DNA from: Suillus spraguei
Taxonomy: Eukaryota > Basidiomycota > Agaricomycetes > Boletales > Suillaceae
Direction: 5' to 3'
NCBI GenBank assembly: GCA_016800925.1
Contig: JABCPU010000049.1
Coordinates: 205,351 to 269,350, forward strand
DNA: 64,000 nucleotides
Made by a program: the position numbers and the translations under genes. Below are positions 45,078 to 55,714 of the stretch, piece after piece. The notes beneath the pieces were generated by a model. That model worked only from the letters and a program-made list of their open reading frames with translations, had not been told where the DNA came from and did no database searches. Within the stretch, counting starts at the first letter, position 1. Each line of letters starts with the position of its first letter.

Positions 45078-45424
45078 TCAAGCATTATTATTATTCTGTC
45101 GAGATCCGTGTATGAGTAAATGAAGCAAGAAAGGGTGCTTGCGAATGTATTTTTGAAATTCATCAGAACTCCAACGTCCCGCTGCCTGAGTCAGCGCAGG
45201 GGCTACGCCAGACGCAGCTAGTGCCGTCGCTCCTCCAGCTCGCATCGAATGTCCCGAAATAGTAGGTGGGAGGAAACGACGAAGGTAGCGCATAAACCAG
45301 GCGTGTGTCGGAATAGTCCCAGTGGCCGTCAGCCATAGGTGAGGATGATGGGGAAAGCGTGAGTCACGAGCAGTAACATACCTCCGTAAAAGTCCCAGAG
45401 GTTCTACCACAGCATGTGGCTCCG
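45078..45424 (-). pseudogene. Tyrosine recombinase C-terminal fragment
   Basis: About 110 codons of a tyrosine site-specific recombinase, as carried by fungal Crypton or DIRS-like elements. It shows the box II motif ISGHSMRAGGATALAASGV (H-x-x-R) and the C-terminal AAGRWSSDEFQKYIRKHPFL, with W and the presumptive catalytic Tyr. The upstream half with the first catalytic Arg is missing: the frame ends at a TAG (45,422-45,424), beyond which the DNA becomes a GGTCCGG-rich palindromic tract. Therefore it is a 5'-truncated relic. Confidence 0.75.
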
Positions 45425-45481
45425 CCTAGTGCTGCCGCGGTCCGATTTGGTCCGGTTCAGACGGTCTTGGACGAGAACCAA

Positions 45482-45520
45482 GAACCGGACCACAGAGAAC
45501 GGTTCTCTGTGGTCCGGTTC
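45482..45520. repeat. Perfect 19-bp palindrome
   Basis: GAACCGGACCACAGAGAAC, one-base spacer, then its exact reverse complement. It is embedded in a GGTCCGGTTC-rich tract (45,436-45,535). A second inverted pair, TGTACCCATAC / GTATGGGTACA, lies at about 45,599-45,638. Confidence 0.9.
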
Positions 45521-45881
45521 GGTTTTTTTCTGGTCCGAACCTGAACTGAATCCAAAAATTTCAGTAGAGGAGCATGGAACTTATTAAGTTCAGTAGCCTG
45601 TACCCATACCATGCCACACCAGTTGGGTATGGGTACAGTATGGTATGGGTCATGGATACTGGGGAGAAAAAAGAGGCCCACTCAATTCCAACAGCTGCCA
45701 GTGCTTAATGCATATGCCCAGCACAAGTCAGCAAATGCTAACATGGCTCAAACATATGCAAACAACACCCAGGCACCAGAATAAGAGGAGTGGATGTACA
45801 GGCAAGTGAAAATGAATGCAGGTGGGCCCTGACAAGTTCAAATGAGTGCAGGTAAGCATGAATGAATGCAGGTGAGTGCTG

Positions 45882-46353
45882 TGTTACAATTGTACATGCC
45901 CCTATTCATTTTCTGCCTCCTTTACTTTGTATATTATGTAACGTGACTCCGACTCATATGCTCAACGCATCTGTACTATAGTTGCCTTCCTTCTTTGGAT
46001 ACGCACTTACATTCTCACGTCTCTCTTGGTCCATGTGCACATATTGGCCTATTTAAGCACGGTGTATTACGCTTGTATACTTTACTTTAATCTTACTGGG
46101 TTTTACCTGGAACATCCTTCGCTTAGGTCTCCAACCTAAGTCGTCTTGAATCATCTCTAAGTCTAAGCACTCCTTAGCCTTAGTCTCTATTCTTGTAGAA
46201 CCTCTTAGACTTGTCTTTGAGGCTGAACCCTTGATAGTACTCGGAACGCGTTCCTTGTACTTTCACCTTGTCTTCTTTAGACATTGTAGAACTTCCCAGC
46301 AGACCATCTGTGTCTTTTCACTGTCGCTGGTGACGCCACCCCAGTTCATAACA
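45882..46353 (+). mobile_element. Solo LTR, family A (Ty3)
   Basis: 472 bp beginning TGTTACAATTG and ending TTCATAACA, bounded by exact 5-bp duplications TGCTG (45,877-45,881 and 46,354-46,358). Nearly identical to the 5' LTRs at 46,548 and 57,974. It contains TATTTAA followed by the ACTTTAATCTT start region. Confidence 0.92.
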
Positions 46354-46547
46354 TGCTGTTACAAGAACACCTTCTTGCGCCCCTACTATCATGTTTCCTC
46401 TTATGCATTGCCATCTACTCTTGTCCTGATGAAGCCCCCACACTCGTTCTCTGCTACCTCATCTGGCTTGCCCTCGTCACATCATACCTCACCTATGCTC
46501 GCCTTCTCCATCACCACTAAACACGCACTCCCCATGTGCCCTTTGCT

Positions 46548-47021
46548 GTTACAACCGTACGTGCCCCTATTCATTTCTCTTTGTTTCCTTTACTTGTATA
46601 CCACGTGACTCGTGACTTTGACTCATATGCTCAATGCATCTGTACTATAGTTGCCTTCCTTCTTTGGATACACACTTATGTTCCCACGTCTCTCTTGGTC
46701 TGTGCGCACATATTGGCCTATTTAAGCACGTTGTATTACACTTAATACTTTACTTTAATCTTACTGGGTTTTACCTGGAATATCCTTCGCTTAGGTCTCC
46801 AACCTAAGTCGTCTTGAATTGTCTCTAAGTCTAAGCACTCCTTAGCCTTAGTCTCTATTCTCGTAGAACCTCCAAGACTTGTCTTTGAGGCCGAACCCTT
46901 GATCGTACTCGGAACGCGTTCCTTGTACTTTCACCTTGTCCTCTTCTGGACATTGTAGAACTTCCCAGCAGACCGACTGTGTCTTTTCACTGTCACTGGT
47001 GACACCACCCCAGTCGTAACA
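46548..47021 (+). mobile_element. 5' LTR of a broken Ty3 element, family A
   Basis: 474 bp, TGTTACAACCG to GTCGTAACA. It is followed immediately by the primer site AAAGATTAAAGTCC and then gag, so it is a true 5' LTR, not solo. The element is cut off inside gag by the Tc1 copy at 47,771. Confidence 0.9.
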
Positions 47022-47036
47022 AAAGATTAAAGTCCA
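47022..47036 (+). promoter_or_regulatory. Self-complementary primer-binding site
   Basis: AAGATTAAAGT just downstream of the LTR is the reverse complement of ACTTTAATCTT in the LTR start-site region. This matches the Tf1/sushi self-priming arrangement rather than a tRNA 3' end. Confidence 0.7.
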
Positions 47037-47149
47037 CTTGATCGTCGACTATCCAGTCTTCAACCCCGAACCCTGATAAGCCCTAACGGACAGCAAGACA
47101 GCGCGTGTAGGCACCGAGAAAGTATAACTCACCAGACGAATCGCCAAAT

Positions 47150-47768
47150 ATGACGACCAAAGAATTTGAATACAAAATCGGTCAACCAACCGGTTTTGAT
47201 GGAGATCACAACAATTTGCGCAAATTTATCCAGTCATGCAATCTATGCTTCGACATCAACGAAAAGCTTTACACCACCGACAAGCAGAAGATCATTTTCA
47301 TAACATCCTTCATGACTGAAAAGAATGCTAAATCCTGGAAAGAGCAATTCCTTGACCATGCTCAATCAACTGACACCTCTGGACAAAAAGTTGGTTATGG
47401 GACAATGGTGGATTTTATGAAAAGCTTCAAAGAAGCCTTTGACCCAGTGGATACCAAGGGGACTGCACTTATGAAACTCAGGGACCTCAAACAAGGAAGC
47501 GGAGATCTTCATACCTACATCGCTGACTTGGAGGCACTTGCAGCCAAGGCTCATATCACCGACAACGCAACAAAGATCCAATTCTTCCAAGACGGCCTGA
47601 ATTGGGGCATCCTTACAAAGCTTTTCGCACTAGGAGATGTCTCAGAAGTATTCCGAGATGTTGTGCTGCAATGCGTTTCCATTGACAATTCCCATCATTG
47701 TCTTCAAGCCATGAGGACACGTCATGCTCCACAACAGAAGAAGAAGAACTATGGAAATGCACGTTACA
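47150..47768 (+). pseudogene. Ty3 gag, 3'-truncated
   Basis: Capsid protein of family A. ATG 47,150 (MTTKEFEYKIGQPTGFDGDH) is collinear with the full gag at 58,647. It is open through the capsid region (FMTEKNAKSWKEQFLDHAQS, KGTALMKLRDLKQGSGDLHT) to GNARYI. There the Tc1 terminal repeat begins, so the CCHC zinc knuckle and everything downstream is absent on this side. Confidence 0.9.
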
Positions 47769-47770
47769 TA

Positions 47771-49388
47771 CAGTGGCTCAAAAAACTGTCCGCATGTTTT
47801 GGCATTTTTCACTATCTATAATATTGTGTGAGAACAAACAAATGCCTCAAAAACATGCTTATACCACATTGTAGTATGGCTTCAGGGCTTTCATTTGAGC
47901 CCTACACCGTGGGAATCGGTGGAGATATGGTGGAGATACAAGGCTCACAAAAATGGTGACTCATGCGGACAGTTTTTTGACTCAAGTATGTTACAGTAAT
48001 AACCAGGTATTCTAGTATTTTGTATGACCTCCCTTGGCTTTAATTACTGCCTCTATCCTTCTAGGCATACTCTCAATTAATTTCTGGCAATCCTCAGCTG
48101 TGATCTTCCCCCATTCCACTGCTACTCTCTCCCAAAGCTCCCATACTCCTTTAGGGGGGTTTTCATAGGCTTGAAGCTTTTTCTTGAGTGTTCCCCAGAG
48201 ATGTTCAATGACATTGACATCAGGAGACTGTGCTGGCCAGTCAAGAACATTGATGTTATGTTCTTCAAACCATTCCCTAGCTCTTCTAGATGTGTGCTTG
48301 GGATCATTATCCTGTTGGAAAATGATATCTTCTTCATCAATCCCTGATTCTGCCAAGCTAGGCAGCAAGTGGTCATTTAAAATGTCCACATACTGCTCAG
48401 CATTCATCTTCCCCTCAACCTCAGCAAGCATTCCCACACCATTCCATCCCATACAGCCCCATACCATTAAAGAACCTCCTCCAAACTTGACAGTCCCATT
48501 AACCTCTCTGTCTGTTAGGCCATCTCCCTTCTTTTTCCATACATACACCTTCCCATCTGACCCAATCCTATTGATTTTGGTCTCATCTGACCATATAACA
48601 CGCTTCCAGTCCTCTACAGTCCAGTGTTGATGAGCTAAGGCAAAGGCTAGTCTTCTCTGCCTATGTTTGATGGAGAGAAGAGGCTTTTTCTTCTTTGTTA
48701 CTGCCTTGAGATGAGCTGCCTTGAGAACATTCCTCACAGTTTGTGAAGAGACAGGGGTAGTGATGGTGGAATTGATATAATGGGTGGCTTGGACAGCATT
48801 ATCAGCCTTTCCTGTAGTGATATGTTGGATAATAGCCCTTTTGTCAGTAGAGGTAAGCTTGGATGGACGTCCTCCACAAGAGTTTTCCTTGTCTGGGTGG
48901 CTTTCTTTGATGAACTTGGCCACAGTGGACTTGCATACTCCAGTTCTAGAGGAAATTTGGCGAGCAGAGAGGCCAGCATAAGACAGAGAGAGGATATTAT
49001 CTCTTTGAGCAGAGGAGATGGCTTTCATGGTGATTATGACTATGATACATGAGATATTCTGGTTTATATAGTTAGATATAGTCATAAAATAACATAATGA
49101 CACCACTTTATAATTTATATAATAGTGGCATGATTTTTATGGTGTCATAAATAATGATTTATATAGTTTTAATATACACTCAAAAAACTGTCCACATGAG
49201 TCATCATTTTATAAGCCTTATATCTCCACCATATCTCCGCCGATTCCCACGGTGTAGAGCTCAAATAAAAGCCCTGAAGCCATACTACAATGTGGTATAA
49301 GTATGTCCTTGAGGAATTTGTTCATTCTCACACAATATCATAGATAGTGAAAAATGTCAAAACATGCGGACAGTTTTTTGAGCCACTG
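47771..49388 (-). mobile_element. Complete Tc1/mariner element, 1,618 bp
   Basis: Both ends start CAGTGGCTCAAAAAACTGTC and continue identically for 26 bp, extending as long inverted repeats of about 210 bp (47,771-47,985 and 49,175-49,388) with about 90 percent identity. TA dinucleotides border both ends (47,769-47,770 and 49,389-49,390). A shorter inverted copy of the terminal core also occurs at the inner end of each arm (47,962-47,980 and 49,180-49,198). The transposase is intact. The left flank is Ty3 gag but the right flank is a different LTR, see findings. Confidence 0.95.
48012..49028 (-). CDS. Tc1/mariner transposase (DD34E)
   Basis: Cut-and-paste transposase, 338 residues from ATG 49,028 (MKAISSAQRDNILSLSYAGL); the frame is open further upstream, but this Met fits the family. 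An N-terminal paired-like helix-turn-helix (LSARQISSRTGVCKSTVAKF) and a basic hook region GRPSKLT come first. The catalytic DDE domain has D in VIWSDETKINRIG, D in FQQDNDPKHTSRRAREW and E in WPAQSPDVNVIEHLW, with 34 residues between the second and third. No stop or frameshift interrupts it, so the element could be active. Confidence 0.95.
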   Translation of the reverse strand: MKAISSAQRDNILSLSYAGLSARQISSRTGVCKSTVAKFIKESHPDKENSCGGRPSKLTSTDKRAIIQHITTGKADNAVQATHYINSTITTPVSSQTVRNVLKAAHLKAVTKKKKPLLSIKHRQRRLAFALAHQHWTVEDWKRVIWSDETKINRIGSDGKVYVWKKKGDGLTDREVNGTVKFGGGSLMVWGCMGWNGVGMLAEVEGKMNAEQYVDILNDHLLPSLAESGIDEEDIIFQQDNDPKHTSRRAREWFEEHNINVLDWPAQSPDVNVIEHLWGTLKKKLQAYENPPKGVWELWERVAVEWGKITAEDCQKLIESMPRRIEAVIKAKGGHTKY

Positions 49389-49840
49389 TAAGTTAGTATA
49401 GTTCAATAATGCCCAACCTGTGGTGTGAGAATGCTGTCGGAGGTAGCGAGATGCTAGCGGTGACCTCCAGTCCATGGGAAACTTGTGGTAAAACTAGCGG
49501 TAAGCATGGGAATGCAGTAGGCAAGGGTTAGTTAGGGTTAGTAGCGGTAGCATGAACAGTAAAACTGCGGTAGTACGAGCAGTAGTGCAGCGGTGAAGCA
49601 TGAGAAAGTGGTAGTGCTAGCAGTGAAGCGCGGGAAAGTGGTAAAGAGCGGTAGTGCATGCAGCAGTAAAGCAATTCTTAAGGAGACAGTAACTTTGGCA
49701 AAAGACTTTATTCAGTAGAGACAGTAGTGGTGACTATTCCTAAGTACCGTGTGTACTATAGGAGGTAAGTGAGGAACAAGTACAGGTACCTAGGAATTTT
49801 ATACTAAGGAATAGCTACAGAAACGGAAGAGATAGGATAA

Positions 49841-50587
49841 TGTTATATACCATACTTCTAATCTCAGATCCGATCGATTCCATATCCGTCCAGTCTACAG
49901 ATCCTGTCCGGACCACCCATCCAAATGTGCTCACTTCTCACACCTTAACTCCCTTGTGTATATCCATGTCTATCTCTTTTGTCATTCCTCCTGTTTCCAG
50001 TATTCTGGCTATGTATATTTCCCTCCTACGTCACTGATCCGTTACCTGTGTTCATTTCCGATTCGTGCTTACTGATCCGCTGTGCATTAACTAATAGACT
50101 TCCGTTACACTTCGTACATAGCCCTCAGTCCCGGACCTGTTGATTATCCATCTTAGATACTTACAGTATATAAACCACTTGTAAATCTCCATAGAACCTT
50201 AGTTCGAATATCATCCTACATTCTGCTCATTCTGCTTCCTCCGGACTTAAGCCACTTTCTGCTCTAAGTCACCTTCCGAGACTTAGGATTGATTCTTATA
50301 GTCTATATCTTCGACTCTATCTTCGGATAGTCTATCTCCGTTAGTTTCTAGTTAGGAACTCGTTCCGAAGCTAGTCTTAATCTTCATTCCATTCTTACGT
50401 TCCGGATAACCTTCGGACGTATCATATCTGATACCTTTGAACGTCCGGATCCATCATGCAACTCCTTCCGGATCTTCAGACGAATAACTTCTCCCTGAAA
50501 TAAGGGGCATTACTCGAGAAAGGGGCACAGTGCACGAACTGAGGCCAAAGCCCTTCGAATCTCTCTACCTTGAGTATGGTCTTAACA
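49841..50587 (+). mobile_element. Solo LTR, family D (subtype C), in LTR-B
   Basis: 747 bp from TGTTATATACC to GTCTTAACA with an exact 5-bp duplication GATAA on both sides (49,836-49,840 and 50,588-50,592). It splits LTR-B exactly. Confidence 0.92.
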
Positions 50588-50732
50588 GATAAACACGCAG
50601 CAGACATGTAATAAGACTGCACTTCAGTTTACAAAACATAATGTACCGGCGAGACTGGATGGACATTGGACGGATGGTAAATCTTGCTTGAGGATACCAA
50701 ATGGGTTCGCGGAGATTGCTGAAGATCACCGC

Positions 50733-51645
50733 TGTAATGAACATATTGGCGCTGGGCTTAAAATCCCACCTTTTGATACTTGTCTCACGTCTACAGGAGT
50801 TACCACTCGTCCATGGCTGTCTTACCCCTTTAGCAGTACTGGCGGCATCCCATGCACACCGCACACCATACCGACTGCCGCACCTCATTCCACGAACCGA
50901 TGTCCTTCCATGTCCTTGCCGCATCTGCATAGCTCCATTTTGTGCATAGTTTGTTTTCTGTTCGTTATCACTGATTACACGGCAAGCCTTATTACATGTT
51001 GCCTCGTGCTGCAGCACCTCGCGCTATGTTTACTTACGGTGGCTACTACACTCCAGCGCTACTGATCTCACCTAGAGTATTCCGAGTAGATACAATTTAG
51101 GATATAAGCACCGTGTACCCCGCACGATACAAGTACCTGATTTTACACCATTGCACGTACTATAGGTCAGGATTATTGTCTAGCTCTGGATCAACCCAGT
51201 AGTGGACATAGTCTTTAAAGTTTCCTTATCGCTTGTTAATCCATCACGCTTGTTCTCCATTACCACTGGCATACCGCTGGACTTTTGACTGTTACTTTGA
51301 CTGAACTTCTCATGCACCGCTTGCAACCTTACCGCTACCGCTGAGACCACCGCTCGACATCGCTCGCTCGACACAACTGTTACTGACCTTATCTCGACCA
51401 CGGAAGCACTGCTCCACACGACGCTAGTTCCGGCAGTATCATCGCTGACTGCGGCAACTTACTGCTGACCACGACGCTTGTTTCGCACATAAGTTAGACT
51501 CGAACTTGACCATACTAATAGGCATCCCCCTTTAGGGTCGAACACTCTTGTTCTTACAAGTGAAGCAGACTAGACGGAGTGCAAGACTCGCATACTAGCT
51601 TAGGCCATGGTTCATCTACAGCCCAGGCTAGATTGTATCTTTACA
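50733..51645 (+). mobile_element. Second LTR nested in LTR-B
   Basis: From TGTAATGAACA to ATCTTTACA. It is related to family B in forward orientation (same 3' end and similar start). The flanks ACCGC / CTGCT fit a decayed 4-5 bp duplication of LTR-B sequence. Confidence 0.75.
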
Positions 51646-51841
51646 CTGCTTTGTGGGAAAGTTGCCGCAGTACAGCCGTTAAGCTGCAACGAGACTTCCA
51701 GAGTGCGGAACAATACCGTTAGATAGGGGTGAATGCATGGTAAAGTAGGATGGTGAAGCTGAAGGGTAAGGATAATGATTGCTGGTTGACACCTATATGA
51801 AAATGTGCTGTTTCAAGCTCAGCATGAGTTTGCTCATCACA

Positions 51842-52777
51842 CCGCATGCCTCAGACATAGCCTTGGACTATCCTTACTTGCCTTCCAGCATGCTACCTAC
51901 AGTATATAAACTTGTAGTACAACTCCTGCAGACCTCAGTCTGATCATTGTTCCTACTCCTGTATATTCCTTTGACTTCTGTATCTTGTCACCATGTCTAT
52001 ATAAATCCGTTTCTATTCTTGCACTTGGGCTCCGGCCTTTGCAAGCTTCCAACTCAGACCTATGGGATCATTCCCTAGGCCGGAGCTTTGACCCTATGTC
52101 CTATATCCTTTTCAGATTTCGTCTGTTTCCTGTCTCTCATCCATTTCACCTCTGACTCTACCTTTGGTAGTCTTATCCTGTCTGTTTCTATTCCGGACCT
52201 TGTCTGGAGTAGTCTATACTATCTCTGTACCATATCCAGACCTACTCCTCTCTAGTAGTTCAATACCTCCCTAAGATTCATAGAGCTATGCTTGTCCAAT
52301 CATCCGCTCATCTGCTCATCCGCTCCTCTGAGCTCTGGACCTTTGGACCTCTGGTCCTCCGGATCCATCCTATCCTATCCTCCAACATCTATGGATCATC
52401 TTTCCCTCTGGAGCTCCACTCCTATTCTGCCCTGGACTTTGTCCACTGGTCCATCTTCATCCATTCTACTTTGAACTTGTTTCAGTCGTCTTACCTTTAC
52501 TCCCTATCTTCCGGAAATAGTTCTGGCACATTCCTGTGCTCATCCAGAAGTCCATTGGAGCTCTATTGAGCTATCCTGCCTTAAAGTTCGTCTGGACTTT
52601 CCATCTGGACTCTGCCAGAACTCCCCCTTGGACTTCATCCAAAATTAAGGGCACATACTTGGGTAAGGGGCACAGCACACAAGCTGAGGCCAAGCCCCTT
52701 TGACTTTCTGTCCCTCTGGTACAACCCCATGTAAAGCCAGGACTTCTTAGTAGCCCCAGTTTTGCATGGTCATAACA
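51842..52777 (+). mobile_element. LTR family D, 5'-truncated
   Basis: Matches 54,345-55,709 (less the nested LTR there) from ATAGCCTTGGACTA to CATAACA. Its 5' part is absent because of the LTR-B insertion and later rearrangement. Confidence 0.8.
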
Positions 52778-53155
52778 CTCCAACTCTACCATTAGTAGTC
52801 TTATCCCATCTGTTTCTACTCCAGACAAGGTCTGGAGTAGTCTATACTCTCCTTCTATAATATCCAGATCTACTCCTCCATAGTAGTTCAATATCTCCTC
52901 TAAAATCCATAGAGCTATGCTCATCCAATCATCCAATCATCTGCCCCTCTACTCTTCTGCTCCTCCAAGCTCTGGACCTCCAGATATATCCTATTCTGTC
53001 CTCCAACATCTATAGATCATCTTTTTCTCCAGAGCTCTGCTCCTATCCTGCCCTGGACTTTGTCCAGGAGTCCATCTCTCATTCATTCTACTTGAAACTT
53101 GTTCCAGTAGTCTTACTATTACTCCCTACCATCCAGAAATAGTTCCTGCACATTC
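52778..53155 (+). mobile_element. LTR family D fragment
   Basis: Begins inside the D sequence (CTCTACCATTAGTAGTCTTATCC) right after the previous copy's terminal AACA and ends near the GCACATTCC.TGCT region. It is a remnant into which the preceding copy may have inserted. Confidence 0.7.
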
Positions 53156-54001
53156 CATGCTGTCTTACAAGGATGTGATTGATAGGAAATTCACCAGGTT
53201 TTACAATCCTTTCATGGTCAATGGTTCAGACAATTACTAATGATTGATAACATGATGTTTGTTGGGGAGTTGCAGAAACAGAGTTGCAGTTTTTCCAAGC
53301 AATTTACAATTGAATAAAAGGGTTGAGATGGTATAGGAAATCTCAAGGGTTATTATCCATTAACTGGTGTGATGCAGTGCTTAGGGTACCTAGACAGATT
53401 GGTTACTGTTAACCAGTGTGATGCAGTACTTAGGCAGCTTAGAGAAAAAGGTTACTGTTAACTGGCTTGATGCAGTACTTAGGCAAGTTATAGAGAATAA
53501 AAACTGTTAACTGGCTTGATGCAGTACTTATGCAATTTAGAAAGAATGATTACTGTTAAATGGTTTGTTGCAGTACTAGGTAATTCAGAAGAATGAATAT
53601 GACAGAACAGAGTGTAACTAAATCAATAACTGGCTTGATGCAGTGCTATGATGTTATAACTAACGATTTGACAATATAAGAATATTTCTCAATAATTTTT
53701 CTTGACTACTTTTTATCCTCACAATTAGGAGAGCAAACTAAGAATCAGATACAATTGAATCAATCAATATGTGACCTCAAAACTAACTTCTCTGCTGCTC
53801 AGGCACTTATGATGAGTATGATGCAGAATCAGAACAGAGTATGTCCTCTTAACATAGTCTTAAAGTAAGCCAAGCTCTTAATATTATTGACTAAAGCATA
53901 AGCCCTTATTTGTCATCACTCAATTAATAAAAATAATTCTCCTACAGAATTGATTTCCTGTGTCGCAAGGAGAGTGAAGCAGAATTACACTAGACAACTA
54001 A
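53156..54001. other. AT-rich tract with 50-bp repeats and an exon-like ORF
   Basis: Five to six tandem units of about 50 bp (about 53,355-53,655) with core ACTGG(T/C)(G/T)TGATGCAGTACTTAGG. At about 53,726-53,839 an open stretch (QLGEQTKNQIQLNQSICDLK, NFSAAQALMMSMMQNQNR) followed by GTATGT looks like an exon of an unidentified transposon gene. No complete gene is seen. Confidence 0.5.
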
Positions 54002-55709
54002 TGTCATATACCATACATTCAGGTCCGATCCATGGACATCTGGACACCCAATCCATACATCCTAGTCCATCCATCCACTCCAATCCATATCCATCCATAA
54101 CTAATCCATATCCATATCCAACTCAGTCCACCCATGCAATCTGTGTTCATATCCAATCCATGACCATATCCGATCCATGTCCATATCTGATCCGTGTCCA
54201 TATCCGAAACTATTCCTGCGCACCTGCATGTTACTCCTTTTAGGTTAAATACCTGTGTCCGGCTTTCGGTTATCTCTGTACCTCTGGCTTTCAGTTATCT
54301 CGACTTCCGTCTTGATAAGATATTTCGTACAAGTCTTATTTCCGAGTTCATAGCCTTGGACTATCTTTACTTGCCTTCCGGCATGCTACCTACAGTATAT
54401 AAACTTGTAGTACAACTCCTGCAGACCTCAGTCTGATCATTGCTTTCCTATTTCTGTATATTCCTTGATTCTTCTGTATCCTGTTATCATGTCTATATAA
54501 CTCCGTTTCCATTCTCGCACTTGGGCTCCGGCCCTTGTAAGCTTCCGACTCAGGCCTATGGGATCACTCCCTAAGCCAGAGCTTTGATCCCATGTTCTAT
54601 ATCCTTTTCGGACTTTGTCCGTTTCCTGTCTCTCATCTGTTTCATCTCTGACTCTACCTTTGGTAGTCTTATCCTGTCTGTTTCTATTCCAGTGTGACAG
54701 ACAAACTCAGGCTGGGCTTGAAAAGGTAGTTTTTGCATGGTGTCTCATACTTGGACTTTCCTTACCTTAGGTTCGCACTTTTGATGATTACATAAGCACC
54801 TTACCTTTCACTCTTTGCACCTCCAAGGATTCTACTTAGTTCCAGTACTGTTAGCTCCTCTTTTGATTGAGTTCCTGGGCAGCTTACCATAGCTCCTCAC
54901 TCATTTGAGTTCTTGTGCAGCTTTTCTCTTTGTAGCTTTTCTAGTTTGGCAGCTTTCATGACTCACTAGTTAGCTCCTGGATACCTAGTTTTCTAAAGTG
55001 AACACTACCACTGTCTTTGACTGTTTCCTCTCTCCTTCCCTTGAGTTTTGGCTAGTTAGAAGCCCTTTGGGCTGAACATACTGCTCCCTGCTTCTTATAC
55101 CTGTCCCCCCAGGCAGGATTGTTTCTCTACACCGGACCTTGTCCGGAGTAGTCTATACTATTTCTATACCATATCTGGACCTACTCCCCTCTAGTAGTTA
55201 GCACTTCCCCTAAGATCCATAAAGCTACGCTCATCCGATCATCCGCTCTTCCGCTCCTCCGAGCTCTGGACCTTCGGACCTCTGGTCCTCCAGATCTATC
55301 CTATCCTATCCTCTGACACCTATGGATCATCTGTCCCTCCGGAGCTTTGCTCCTATCCTGCCCTAGACTTTGTCCAGGAGTCCATCCTTCATCCATTCTA
55401 CTTGGAACTTGTTCCAGTAGTCTTACCATTACTCCCTACCCTCTGGAAATAGTTCCGGTGCATTCCGGCGCTCATCCAGAAGTCCTTTGGAGCTCTATCC
55501 AGCTATCCTGTCCTACAGAGTTCATCTGGACTCCGTCCAGACTTCACTATAACTCCCCCTTGGACTTCATCCGAAATTAAGGGCACATACTCGGGTAAGG
55601 GGCACAGCATACGAGCTGAGGCCAAGCCCCTTCAACTTTCCATCCCTCCGGTACAACCCCATGTAAGACCAGGACTTCTTAGTAGCCCCAGTTTTGCATG
55701 GTTGTAACA
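54002..55709 (+). mobile_element. Solo LTR, family D, with nested LTR
   Basis: TGTCATATACC to GGTTGTAACA, flanked by exact 5-bp duplications ACTAA (53,997-54,001 and 55,710-55,714). A tract of repeated ATCCAT words (54,030-54,200) lies near its start. A second LTR (54,693-55,141) interrupts it. Confidence 0.9.
54693..55141 (+). mobile_element. Nested LTR, B-like (family E)
   Basis: 449 bp from TGTGACAGACAAACTCAGGC to TTTCTCTACA. Flanks CCAG / CCGG fit a mutated target duplication inside family D. Confidence 0.75.
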
Positions 55710-55714
55710 ACTAA

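Larger units (their letters stand above)
49389..51841 (-). mobile_element. LTR family B, reverse, interrupted twice
   Basis: Segments 49,389-49,840, 50,588-50,732 and 51,646-51,841 together read as the reverse complement of the LTR at 57,000-57,933. Its 3'-end part (about 110 bp beyond AAGTTAGTATAG) is missing where the Tc1 element abuts. Two other LTRs (49,841-50,587 and 50,733-51,645) are inserted inside. Confidence 0.8.

Noticed and set aside
54030..54200. ATCCAT-rich tract as a separate minisatellite
   Set aside because: It lies inside a family D LTR, appears as part of that LTR's normal sequence, and the period is irregular.
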